Origin: Sphagnum magellanicum
Taxonomy: Eukaryota > Streptophyta > Sphagnopsida > Sphagnales > Sphagnaceae
DNA length: 64,000 bases
Assembly: GCA_021904315.1 (NCBI GenBank)
Contig: CM038918.1
Span: 8,509,349 to 8,573,348, forward strand
Reading direction: 5' to 3'
The notes below the pieces were generated by a model. That model saw only the letters and a program-made list of their open reading frames with translations. It had not been told where the DNA came from and made no database searches. The translations under genes and the position numbers were made by a program. This document shows positions 35,737-47,135 of this stretch, piece by piece (position 1 is the first letter of the stretch; each line of letters starts with the position of its first letter).

Positions 35737-36339
35737 ACCATCAAAGTTGTCCAAACTGACATGACGTGCCCATTTTGTGTTTGGTGTTATGTTAATGTTT
35801 GTCCTAATGCATCTATCGTGAATTCATCCTGATGTATCTATCGTGTTTGTCAAAACAATGTAAGAAAATATTTGTTCACTTTTTTGGTGCCTCCATTACA
35901 ATTGGCAATCAAAAATGGATTTCAATTGTCAATTGTGTGGCAACTGAAGTTGTTTTGTTGCCATCTTTTTGATGTGTCACACTATGGTCTTGCCCTTTAC
36001 ATTAAATAATATATTAAAACAAAAGAATAATTATGGAAATTCCAATATTTCAACATGCAAAAATATAATCTTCAAAAAAAAATTTCTAAAAGAAACCAAA
36101 CTCCTTCAAGATATCTTAAAATATTGTCTCATCCATTGTAACTTTTTAGAGAACCAATGACTATTGTCTTAAGACCTAACTCATATCATGAACTCTAATG
36201 TTCTGTCTCTTCACCACCAAAATGAAATCATAAACTCATGGATGATCATTAGATGACATTCCAATAGGATTTTTTCATTTTTTCTTTGTTCCCAACGTGT
36301 TCCCTTCAAGTTCTCAATGGTGTTCCCAATAGCACCTCA

Positions 36340-36520
36340 TTTTAATCCCATATGTTTTGCTCAAAGTTTTGCCCTTCTCACCTATGTAGGTGCGCCAAAG
36401 GGGGAGGCACTCCATCTTTCCATAGAATCTTCTATTTTGGGAGAGCCTCCATAGCTTCAACTTTTTCTTGGGATGGGCCGATCAAATTGGTTCATTGCAA
36501 AAAGTGAAAAAAGTAAAGTT
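36340..36520 (+). repeat. Dispersed repeat family A, second copy (5' half only)
   Basis: Matches about 13960-14130 in the same orientation, including atcccatatg.tttg, gccaaaggg, gagcctccat and gatgggycratca.attggytcattgcaaaa. The 3' half of the family is not present beyond 36520. Confidence 0.7.
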
Positions 36521-36982
36521 GGACTTGTGAGGCACCCCCAACTAATTAATATGAAATAGAATAAGTACATCCAGTCTAAGAAGAAGGGTGGGGGAGGGGG
36601 GGAGACCATTGTCTTGCTAACACTTACGTGAGCACTGTTATGACACCTCATTTCAATCATCATGTGCGTAAGCAATTGCGTATCCAAAAGTGTTAACATA
36701 AAGAAGACATAATAGACTTTTTTCACTTTCAATTTACGTGTGTTATCTGATGACATCAGACGCTTGCTTCCCTTCCTTGACGCCAAATGGGGCAGTGCGT
36801 TTCGTCACTGGATGTGACCATCTCTATGGATAAAAAATATTCAACAATGCAATGCAATGCAATATCCTCCCCTCTGTGGAATGCCTATTGGGGAATTATT
36901 TATCAAAGTTCATATTTGGAGTAGGCTCACCCTGGAGCACTCAGCAGGGTGTGTGTTGCCGGAGTAAAAGCATCGGTATTAA

Positions 36983-37070
36983 ATATATATATATATATAT
37001 ATATATAGCCTGTGATATCGTGGGAAAGAAAGAAAGAAAGAAGGGAAAAAAAAAGAAAAAAAAAAAAGGA
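36983..37070. repeat. (AT)n microsatellite followed by a GA-rich tract
   Basis: (AT)12 or so at 36983-37007, then gaaagaaagaaagaaag and A-rich purines to about 37070. Open frames here are composition artefacts. Confidence 0.9.
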
Positions 37071-37307
37071 GGTAGGGCATTTCTTCAATCCAAAAGATAA
37101 AATGCCAACCCCCCTTTTGTGGAGGAAAAAATTCCACTTTAGAATGTGCCGTCCAGATATACTGCAAAATCTTCTGCCAGTGCCTTTGGGATGGAGCTCT
37201 CTCCTGCTGACACGTATGTAATGGTAAGATCCTGGCTAAGCTGGCAAAATTTCATAGGGTGGCTTGCTAGGTCCTAAATCCTCGGTCCTAGGAGTCCTAA
37301 CCAGGCT

Positions 37308-37331
37308 GGAAGGAAGGAAGGAAGGAAGGAA
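37308..37331. repeat. (GGAA)n microsatellite
   Basis: Six tandem ggaa units on the plus strand. Confidence 0.88.
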
Positions 37332-37496
37332 AGAGGGAGGCAAATTCTTGTTTTTTCCACCAAGGATAAAGTTCTTTCTTTAGAACCTTCTAGAATTATT
37401 ATATATATTAAAGGAAGAATGAAGCTTCCCCTGACTCCAGACGGACAGTGGCCACGGACAGTTAAGGTAGTCTTGGTACATAGTTATGGGCCTCAA

Positions 37497-37498
<2 letters not shown>

Positions 37499-37528
<30 letters not shown>
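37499..37528. repeat. (AT)n microsatellite
   Basis: About 15 perfect AT units. Confidence 0.92.
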
Positions 37529-37769
37529 CTGGTCGACCTTTTTCCACTCAGCCTTGCAAGAAGTCCCTCAAGTCCTGGAAGTTTTCAAGGCTCTCTCTCT
37601 CTCTACCTTAAATTTAGAATTAAAAATTTAATAAACAATTTAAGGTGCTAATTTATATAATGAGGACTACATTCCAAATTATCTTATTGTTAGGGTTTGA
37701 TAGTAAGGAAAAGTGTTTTTTTTTTTTGTCCTGACAAATTTTGTTCCTTTTTCAGGAAAAAAAAACATT

Positions 37770-37850
37770 CCTAAGTTCTGAATTTTAAAAGTTTTTTCTA
37801 GTGTAAATTTGACCAAATACCAACCATCAACATGAAATAAATGAATAGAA
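37770..37850 (-). repeat. Dispersed repeat family B, inverted copy
   Basis: Reverse complement of the 20500-20600 repeat; ttttctagtgtaaatttgac is the exact inverted core with one mismatch beyond it. Confidence 0.6.
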
Positions 37851-38109
37851 AATCTATATATTAAGATAAGTGTTTGTTTGTTTTGTGTTGTTTGGATGTG
37901 ACCTTGCCATAACTTGTAACCCTTCACAACCCAAGCGGATCTTGGCAATGTTTTTGGTATTGTCGAAAAGCCCTAATGTGTGCACATGTCATTTCACAAT
38001 TTTCAAACTAATGGAGCAAAAGTTATTGAATTTATAATGATTTTAGTCTCTTCAAAATTTATTACAATATTAACTAACAACATTCCATAAGTTTTTTGAA
38101 ATTAAGCCC

Positions 38110-38290
38110 ACTTCAACCATAATAGGATTGGGACAATGGGTGACCATGCAAGAGGTTTAATATACTGTAGCCTAAGGTCAATTTTGACATTGACAAAATG
38201 AATAATTATTATTATTTTTTAAAAAATCATTTTTAATTTTTAAAAATATTATTATTTATATCACCTACTATAATATTGTGATATGTAGTT
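38110..38290 (+). repeat. Dispersed repeat family C, copy 2
   Basis: Matches 21240-21415: gggtgaccatgcaagag/ggtacatgggcaaggcc, tatactgtagcctaaggt/tatattgtaacctagggt, then acattgacaaaat and the shared 3' word ataatattgtgatatg. Confidence 0.65.
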
Positions 38291-39320
38291 CTCCAAAATT
38301 GAATTCACAATTCAAAATAAAACACTTGGGGAACATTTTTAAAAATATGGGACCAAATAAACTTTTATGTCCCTATTGAATGCCTAACCATTATCCACCT
38401 TTTAGGGCAATCAACTAGATGTGTCTCTTTTTGGCCTTGCCCACTTTTGAACCTTCCATATTTTGATGAACCTTTTTTTCTTTTGATGGATGTTCCTTTT
38501 AGGGCTTATGCACCCACATCGTCGGTCTCACCTTTATTGTTCGTCATGCTTTCGATCATTTTGTTTCTCAATTGGGTTAGGTGGGGCTAGCAATTTAATT
38601 TTAAAAATACATTATTTAATTTTTTAAAACTTGTTTTTTGAATTTTTTTCACTAGTTCGTTTCTGCATTCATTCAAATGGGATTAAGGTTTTGGGCATTC
38701 CATTTGGCTTTGCCTCCTTTTCTTCATCCTTTATCCAAAAGGCCTTAGACGAGGATGTGCATCATGGTAATGCACTCCCAAAATTAGGAGATATTCTAAT
38801 GATTTTTGGGATCTTTTCGAAATGTTTTGCCCAAAGGTCATTTTAGTTTAGTTTTTTTTTTCAACTTCTAAAGTTTCAATGCTAGTTGGTTTCTTTTGGT
38901 TTGACCTTCATGGAGGTTCTTGTGAAATTTTTGCGATTAGGTTTTTCTAGAATGTTTAAAATGTTTAAAGCTTCCTCTAGTTTTTCAATATGTGACTTTC
39001 CCCATCTTAAAAATAGGTTTTGTTTTTTGTTGAAACCATTATCTTATTGGCTTATTTAAGAACTAGCATTACAAATTTACCAAATTTCATAAGTTTATTC
39101 AAATTTTGTGTGAAATTTGATTTTCATAGATTTGTTAAAAATTCATATGAATTTTATATTATGTTGATATGAATGATATTTGTGTGTATTCAATATTTTA
39201 AATAGATGAAACATTGTTTTTGAATGACATACGTGAATGTTCATGTTAATTATGCATATTTATTTAAAATGTAAATTGTACATATTTCACATCAAAACAT
39301 CATAAGTAGAAAAGACAAAT

Positions 39321-39342
39321 CACACACACACATATATATATA
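39321..39342. repeat. (CA)n(TA)n compound microsatellite
   Basis: cacacacacaca passes directly into tatatata. A like-built repeat lies at 40478-40502. Confidence 0.9.
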
Positions 39343-40477
39343 GCCATTTTTACATTTTAAAGCTCATAAATTTTGTACAAACATATTTTTTTCGATTTTC
39401 GCACAAAATTTATTAAAATTTTGTGATATTGGAAGTTTATGATAAAGGCTTCGAGTCCTAATCATTATGTATAGATTCTTATAGATTGTCACCCATTTTG
39501 AAGTAGAGGTTAGAAGTGCCAACAATGAATGTTCACTTCCATCTTAGGCCTACCCAAAGTTAGTGCACAACCTTTTTCGTTTAGTAATGCAAGCTTGTAT
39601 CCTTCCTTTCAAACATTTTTTAAAAAAGGGAACAAATTATTTGCAAGATAACATTTCAAAAAGTTTGCACTAACATTCATTTTTCATCATCATTTTTAAC
39701 ATGTTTTTCACCCTCATTGTGTTCACTTCAAATCTAACATAGGCCAAGGCTTGGGTGTTTAGTTTTGTAATTGCCCAATCATCCTATCATTTTGTATGGT
39801 TTCACACATTTTTTATAGTGATACACACCAAATTCAACCTCCCCCACGGAAACATTGCAAAAGGTGTATCCTCATCAAGTTTGTAAGTTGGTCACAAATA
39901 CATTAGGTCAGGCCATGAATTGTTCACATCACTCTTGAAGATGTTTTTGCTTTTGTTATTAGAGATGTTGGGTTTCTTGTTTCACATGAACAAACACATG
40001 TCATTTCATTCCTCTTTTTTTGATTTTCACATTAATGTGTTGATATTATGTTCACCTTAAATAGAGTCCACACCTTAGTTGATGTCATCATTGTCAATCC
40101 CATTTAAGCATATTTAGTTTCACAAGCTACCATTTTTTGAAGAATGGTCACACTGATTGTGACCCAAGCAAAAACTAGGTTATATTGCGATTGGCACCTT
40201 GAAAATTTGTTTTTCCCTATTGCCATAGAGATATTTAAATGCTTACATTAGCATGCTGATGATTTTATTTATTGATGTGTTAATATGACATGATTAGCAA
40301 AAGGTTTTGATCACAAGAAAATCACTTCCATTTTATTTTAAACAGTATGCAAAACGATATACAATGAAATTTATTCAAAAATAATAATTCATTTGATTTA
40401 TTTAATGTAAATAAGATGTTTATAATTCAGTGTGATAATATATTTAAAATATACTTAAAATATACCATTATTTCATA

Positions 40478-40502
40478 ACACACACACACACACATATATA
40501 TA
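40478..40502. repeat. (CA)n(TA)n compound microsatellite
   Basis: About nine CA units followed by TA units, the same arrangement as at 39321-39342. Confidence 0.9.
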
Positions 40503-42039
40503 TCTCAAATATCTCCAAATATATTGTAGATAGTGATTTCCTCGAGGCCCTCATTTCTTGGTTTTGCACTCATAGTGGTTGTTGCTAGCTCATAAAGAGT
40601 TCAGGCCATTAGCATATTGAAATGAGTCATTCTTCCCAAAGAAAATTTTTCTAGGCAAGGTGCTTTTTCAAATTTCTTGTCCATCTCCTTGTCAAACATG
40701 TTTCCTTCAACATTTCTTTTAGCAAAACTTCACATCATGGGGACCTCAAAAAGTAAAATGAAAACATTTTGTCTTAAATTTTCTATAATTAAAAAAAACA
40801 ATTCTCCAACTTTTGGATTTTATTTGGAGGAAAATGTCACTACATTTTGGCCAAATTATTAGTTTGGGGTAATTATTTGCTAAGTATTTAATGTATGGGT
40901 GGTTTTCAATTTGTAATATTTGGACAATATTCTAAAACTCATCATGGGAAGCTTGTCAATGTAGTCCAAAAGTTGGAAAAAAGAAACATTGAATTGAATT
41001 GGGGGTAATGATAAGTACCAACCTTACTTTTAATGGTGGAATTTCATTGGAAAACGAAAATTTAAAAATGAAATGACTTTTGGAATCTCAATGGTCACAA
41101 ATCAACCCAATTTTTTGATAAAAGTGCAAATCACCAAATTTCTATTGTTAGTTCTAATAGGTAGCCAAAATATAAAAGGATGACAAAAAAAATTGTATTT
41201 GCACATCTAGTTTATTGGATTTGGCTAAATCTTCTTTATGTATGATTATCATTCATTTTAGCTAAATCTTCCTATGGATGGTCATGACCAATGTTGGTAG
41301 GTTCTTGGATTTTAACATGCTTAAGTCATGTTCTATGGTTTTTAGACCAAAAGTTCCAAGGTTTTCCTGGAACCTAATTAAAGAATTAATCTATTTTCAA
41401 AATTGAATTAAAACTTGAACTAAGGGGTATTGCCTCATTTTTAAAAATTTTAGAGTTTCTACTTATATAATAAGTACAATTTTATTGAAAAAAAATACAA
41501 ACTTGATTTTATATCTTAAACAAGTTATTATATTCAATTGGTTGTACATAATTAATATTATATAATCTTTATGTTGCAGTTTGCAACTTTCTTTTTTTTT
41601 GGTTTAGTTATGTGTAATAGAAAAAACCAAAGCTTGTCTTAAATTGAATCAACTCCAAATTCTTTGTGAAAAGGATTGGAACCATAGGTTTTAGAAATTC
41701 AAAGAAGCACTCATAACACCAAATTCTAGGTTCTTTCAAAAAATAAAATAAAAATTGAACCTTCTTTTTAAAATCAAGAACTAAACAACACTGGTCACAA
41801 CTCACCAATGACCACCAAGATTTATTTATTTTTCAATTATGTGACTTCAAAATTTGATGAAAACATTCCAATTTTTTTGCAAATTTGATCTAATATAAAA
41901 ACTTTTAAAAATTCATCCAATATTATTTTCCCAATTATTTTATAAAAATGACAAATTTTGTTGAGATGAATTCACACATCACCACATTGTTGTTCTACAT
42001 CACAAAATTCATAAGGAAAACACTAAGAAGAGGTAGGTG

Positions 42040-43140
42040 GTAGTACCCTATGTAACAATCTCTTAACATTTTCACAAGCACACATAGTTCTGGTAGGTAG
42101 TAAAAGTTAGGCACCTGCTAGTTGTTGAAAAGTGGTTATGACTTTGGGTCAAATTCTGAGTGTTTGAGTAGGGACTCTGAATTCTTTATCGATCTAATAA
42201 AGTTATCTGTAAAGTCACCCTCTCTTGCACCCACTATCCCCTCTGCTTTCACCCCCTTATCCCCTCTTTCAGTGGTATCGCAAAGTAAGGAAATTTTATT
42301 AAATCTCAGTATGAAATGCTGAAACTCAGCATTTAATGCACAAGGTTCGAGAGTAATTTATAGTAGTTGCACAGGTGAGAGCAATGAAAATATATGTTGA
42401 AGCACTGGAGGCGCTCAGGAAAGAGGGGATCAAACTCAGTTTACCACCAATGTTGGTGGAAAAGCTTGTTCGGGTCCCAGCTATTTAGTTTTGTAAAATT
42501 TCATTCCCAGTTACGCATTTTGATGCCGTATTATGCCGAAACTGGCCTTTTTCGCCCCCCTAATCGCCTGACTTTACGGATAACTTTAATACTTCCCATC
42601 GAATAAGGTATGCACACGGTAGCCTATTTCTGACCATACCTTTTTACAAGTTTCTCGCTCATATTGGCAGCCCCTTTTTTCACTGGCGAAATTTCTTCAA
42701 AAAGCTAAATAAAAATTTAGAAATTTGAAAATGAAGTCGTTTTTGGAGGGTTTCCATCGCCAGAAGTGAGGAAAACAAAAAAAGAGTAAAAAATCATCAA
42801 ATTTCTATATCTGGTTTTGAGTTTTGAGCCCAGCATTAGAAATTTTTGGAAATTTCCTTTCTGAAGTACAAATTCGGAATTTGTTTTGCTAAAAAATGAA
42901 AAAAAAAACTCCACACTTTCAATACCACAAAATTGAAAAAAAGAAAAAGAAAAAGAACCCTGGTGTAGCCACGAATATAGAAGGTTGATTATAGATTCTG
43001 GTATATATAAGCAAAATTTGGCTAAATCTTACTAGGGACGATCGCCATTTTTTTCTACATCTTCCAAGTTCCTATGGCTGACCGCAACTTAGCCTACATT
43101 AAGAAATTCCTTTTTTTAAAAACACACAGTCTTTTTGGAT
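42040..43140. other. Upstream region of COI1; holds a perfect hairpin and a small ORF
   Basis: GC rises here against the desert. A perfect 9-base stem with a 3-base loop (aaatgctga-aac-tcagcattt) is at 42314-42334. A 34-codon plus-strand frame at 42384-42488 (MKIYVEALEALRKEGIKLSL...) looks protein-like but matches nothing I know. A TATA-like word (tatatataa) is at 43001-43010, over 800 bases from the COI1 start codon. Confidence 0.35.
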
Positions 43141-43169
43141 GTGTGAAATTTCATTTTTGTGCTTCCCGT

Positions 43170-43430
43170 TTTTTTTGGGGCTTTGCGAACGGGCAGCGGG
43201 AGTTTGTTTGTTTGTTATTTTCTCTCCTTTTTTTTGCGGGGTTGCGGACGACGACGATGACGACGGAGTAGTGACGCAAGCGTGCGGCGCGCAGGGAGCG
43301 AAGAGCGAACTCCGCTCGCTCGTTCGGACCAGCGAGCGCTGCGTTCGCTTCTTCCAATCGTTTCTCGCTACATTTCTGCTGTCGTCTTCATAGTCCCATG
43401 TCCCTCGCTGTCTCTCTTCTATGTTGTGCA
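43170..43430 (+). promoter_or_regulatory. CpG-rich region at the COI1 5' end
   Basis: A sharp local rise in CpG (gacgacgacgatgacgacgg, then gcaagcgtgcggcgcgcagg) 400-650 bases before the COI1 ATG. This is most likely the core promoter and start of the leader. The open frames on both strands here are by-products of GC content. Confidence 0.5.
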
Positions 43431-43512
43431 AATCAGTTGTTTGTTGCTGTTGCCGTTTTTTTTTTTTTTGCTTTGTTTTCTATTTTCGCTTGTGGGGATA
43501 GTCGCCACTCTG

Positions 43513-43796
43513 ATGAACCAGACAAAACCTCGACACATTTACAATGAGAGAGCGAAGAAGCTGTGGATTCTGCAGCTGGCTCCTTCTTCCATCTCAAGGA
43601 AACAACAAAAAACCTTCAGTAGATTGAAGACTTAACGCGATTTCTGTGAGGTCTTCGGTGGGAGCGCGTGATACATTTTTTGTATGTTTTGCGGAGTATG
43701 TAAGATCAGTAGGAGGTTTTGAGAATGAGAACTTGGAAGAATTTCGGCTTCTCTGAGGAGGAGGTCTTCTTCTTCTTCTTTGGAATGAGAGGTTGA
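43513..43796 (+). promoter_or_regulatory. Upstream open reading frames in the probable COI1 leader
   Basis: Two short frames precede the COI1 start. One of 40 codons (43513-43635) begins MNQTKPRHIYNERAKKLWIL. One of 23 codons (43725-43796) begins MRTWKNFGFSEEEV and contains a Phe run from a CTT repeat. Both end before the COI1 ATG. If transcription starts near the CpG-rich region, both would be in the mRNA leader and could reduce translation of COI1. The transcription start is inferred, not seen. Confidence 0.4.
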
Positions 43797-43799
43797 AAA

Positions 43800-43838
43800 G
43801 AGAGAGAGATCTGAGAGAGAGACACACACACACACACA
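43800..43838. repeat. GA/CA microsatellite abutting the COI1 start codon
   Basis: gagagagag words pass into (AC)8 at 43822-43837, and the COI1 ATG follows at 43839. The repeat is thus in the last bases of the 5' leader. Confidence 0.9.
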
Positions 43839-46639
43839 ATGAATCATACGAGGGAGGGAGCAAACAAGCGGCAGTCTCAGGAGGTCTTGCACAGGGAGCA
43901 GCAGAGAGCATTATCAGACGAGAACCTGTCGCGAATCTTGTCGCTGATCGAGAGTCCGCAAGATAGGGCGGCGGTGTCACTCGTGTGTCGGCAGTGGCGC
44001 AAAGTGGACGGCAACACCAGGAAGTATGTTACCATCGCTAATATGTATGCCGTGGCGCCTGCAGCGCTTACCAAAAGGTTCAAGAGCTTGGATGGCATCA
44101 AGTTGAAGGGCAAGCCGCGGGCAGCAGAGTACAATCTGCTTCCGCGGGATTGGGGAGGTCATGCGGGGCCGTGGCTGGAGGAGTTCGGAACCGCGTATGA
44201 TCGCTTGAGGACGCTGCAGCTCAGACGTGTGGAGGTTCGGGATGCAGATCTTCACCTTCTTTCGTTAGCGCCTTTCAGCGCCACGTTGCAAGTGATGCAT
44301 CTGCACAAATGCTCTGGCTTCACAACCAGAGGACTCCTCCCCATCTCCCGCTCCTGCAGGTAAAGCCCTGAGAAGAATATCTTGGTGCAATTTTCAGCAA
44401 GCTGGTCTGGCAAGAGAATAGGTTTTTCTCTCTTTCTCATTCTCGTCTTGTTTGGAGAAATTGATAAGACTGCTCCAAAACTCTCTTCTCTGTCTTTTCC
44501 CTAAGTGCCATCTCCACAGAATTTTGACATGCTGATGATATTCCTGCCTATTCGGGTTTGGAAAACTCAGAAGAGTAACAAACTCCTAGAAGACTCCCTC
44601 CCCAAGTGTTCATTTGACCAATAGCACCTGAAGAACCTGCAGACATTGAGATATTCTGAATGTTAGAGAAAGGCGTTTCTTGCAGAACTGACAGGTGTGG
44701 AGCTTTCACCAGATTGTTACTATGACAGTGTAACGTTAGGTTTTTCTTGTGTTACATGCAATCTGTTCTTCACAAAACTGAGTAGATCAGTTGTATTGGG
44801 TAGCCTCTGTGCAAATGGATGTGGGGAAAATGAACAAGGATCTGACATGATCTGCAGACTGTGTGCATTTATTAATGATGCATTATAGCCAGGAGTTGGG
44901 GTCATGGTAGTAGCCTTAAAAGAATTGATGTAATGTACTGCAAACATGGCACCATGTCTTACCTCAAGAGTTTTGTGTTTTGTATGTGTGTGTGTCTGCA
45001 GGTCCTTGAAGGTGCTGAGCTTAGAGGACAGTGTTGTAATTGATGCAGGTGGGGAATGGTTGCATGCTTTGGCTCAGAACAACTCAGTGCTAGAATCGCT
45101 CAACTTTGCAGTGGTGGGTTTGGACAGTGCATCAGTTGAAGATTTGGCACTCCTGGTTGGAAACTGCAAGTCACTGGTTTCCCTAAAAGTGGGTGAGATT
45201 GATATGGCTAATCTTGCTGGAGTTTTGAGAAAGGCACCATTTCTCAAGGAGCTTGGAACAGGGACTTTCAGCGATCTTGGGGATGAAAGGATGAGAACAG
45301 CTGTATCCATTAAGTTGCCAGAGCATCTGGTATCATTATCAGGTCTGTGGGCCATGCCTGATGCTGGGTTGCAAATGGTTCAACCTGTGGCTGCAAATCT
45401 GAAGAAGCTTGACCTAACGTTCACTCTTTTGAGTACTAGGGGCCATTGTGAGCTTCTGAGTCACTGCTTTGCATTGGAAGAATTGGAGGTGTGTATGCTT
45501 CACTAGTGTTGCAATCATCCATGACTAAACTCTCCTGTCACTTTGGAATGTTTTGTTTTGTGAAACTTCTTTCCCCTAAGCAGGACATTCTGATGATCAG
45601 AGCCTCCTTAGTTTATTATGAAAGAAATGGTGGTTATACATTCCAAGGATAATCAAACTCCATGGTTCCACTGTCCTTTGGGTCCCTCCATCAGGATGCC
45701 TTTGCCTGATCACCTCCATGGCTTTCATGGGAAGTAAGTGGACAGCACATGGCTTGTCTTTTTGCTTGGATTTCATTTTGCTGTAGACTTCTGCCTAGCA
45801 CTCCTTTTGACATTGGGAAGTCTCAGCTTGCTATCTACTTTCAAGGGTTCATACTGCTGTGTCTCACATGAGTAGGAATGTCTTGGATGCAGGCACGGAA
45901 TGTGTTAGGGGATGAGGGGTTGCAAGTGCTGGGCAGAACATGCAAGGAACTGAGGCGCTTGCGAGTGGAAGATGATGAGGAAGGCTACATATCACAGAGG
46001 GGTGTGGTTGCTATTGCACAAGGTTGTGCACAGCTGCGATATCTGGTCTTGTACCTCTGTGACATCACCAATGCTGCCCTTGCTATGTTAGGGCAGGGCT
46101 GTGTGCACCTCACAGATTGTCGTATTGTGCTTGGAGCAAGGTTCGAGGGTGTTGCAGACTTGCCCCTTGATGATGGTGTCAAGTTATTACTGAAGAGCTG
46201 TGTAAACCTAACTCGGTTTGCTCTCTACCTGCGACATAAGGGACTAACTGACCAGGGATTGGCTCACATTGGATTGTATGGTCATAAACTTAAGTGGTTG
46301 CTCATAGGTTGCACAGGGGAGAGTGATGTGGGTCTTGTCCATCTTGCAATTGGATGCCAACAACTGGAACGCCTGGAAGTACGAGACTGTCCATTTGGGG
46401 AGGTAGGTTTTGCTAATGCAGTAGTGGCAATGAAGTCCCTGAAGTATCTGTGGGTGCAAGGCTACGGAGCCACTGAATCAGGGGGTCACCTTCTTGCCCT
46501 GTCTCATCCTTGTTTGCACATTGAGGTGTTCCCTCCTGTCCCAGGACAACCTGAGCAGCTCTTGGCATACTATGCACTGACAGAACCACGCACTGATGGT
46601 CCTCCTGAGCTTAAGGTTCTTGTCTCAAAACCCACATAA
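43839..46639 (+). CDS. COI1: COI1 jasmonate receptor F-box/LRR protein, three exons (584 codons)
   Basis: Exons are 43839-44359, 45002-45488 and 45893-46639 (TAA), with GT-AG introns of 642 and 404 bp. Three exons is also the Arabidopsis COI1 layout. The F-box lies at about residues 25-65, followed by LRRs to the C terminus. COI1 hallmarks are KLKGKPRAA at 88-96 (R94 equals AtCOI1 R85), R360 (R348), Y390 (Y386), an Arg in the DCRIVL segment (R409), the FALYLR Tyr (Y444) and the LEVRDC Arg (R496). Residue 388 is Val where Arabidopsis has A384; Marchantia COI1 has V377 there. E97 stands at the AtCOI1 M88 position. The loop after R360 is about eight residues shorter than in Arabidopsis. The product should form SCF-COI1 with SKP1/CUL1 and bind JAZ repressors in the nucleus. 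All key residues for ligand contact other than residue 388 are kept, so it looks functional. Confidence 0.96.
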
Positions 46640-47135
46640 CTTTCAGCAGGATACATGTCTGTGTATACTTAAAATTTTGCAGGGGTGTATGCTCTGTGAA
46701 ATGCGTCTTGCCAATGTGAGATTCTGCCTTGCAGTTTGTTGGACTGCACAGAGGTGAAGGTCACTGATGAACATTCTTTGTAAGGAACACTGTAACTTTT
46801 CAAAACTAGAAGTTAAAACTGGTCACATGAGAGACTGGCATGATTCAGAAACTTACAACTTTGACTCCTGTCTCCCAATCTATTCCATCAAGTTCTTCAG
46901 GGTTCACTACAGGCATGTGCAAAAATTAGATTAGATCATTGGAACATGCCTAACCTGTTGGCAGAAGATTGGAAAGTAAAGCAGTTGCCAGTAATTAACC
47001 CATCCTTCTGTAATATACAGAGGGCTTTTCTTTTCTCAAGAAATGCTGATAGGTTCCTCATTTGTGTTAACACATCTTTATGGCACCTATATTAGTGTGG
47101 AAGTTGGATAAGGTGTAAAAAAGGAATAAAGATAG
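46640..47135 (+). other. COI1 3' flank with a candidate polyadenylation signal
   Basis: An AATAAA hexamer at 47125-47130 lies about 490 bases past the COI1 stop codon. No other feature was seen before it. Confidence 0.35.

Larger units (their letters stand above)
20341..42040. other. 21.7-kb AT-rich gene desert made of decayed repeats
   Basis: I find no gene. Open frames are at most about 150 codons, lack motifs, and are rich in Phe, Ile, Asn, Lys and Leu as AT-rich sequence forces. Duplicated blocks, short inverted-repeat elements, microsatellites and dispersed repeats are listed separately. A patch of higher GC lies at about 36.3-37.6 kb. Confidence 0.65.

Noticed and set aside
42230-42300. 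A pyrimidine tract followed by gtggtatcgc, like the start of an LTR element's interior
   Set aside because: The primer-site resemblance is weak and no terminal repeats or coding domains accompany it.
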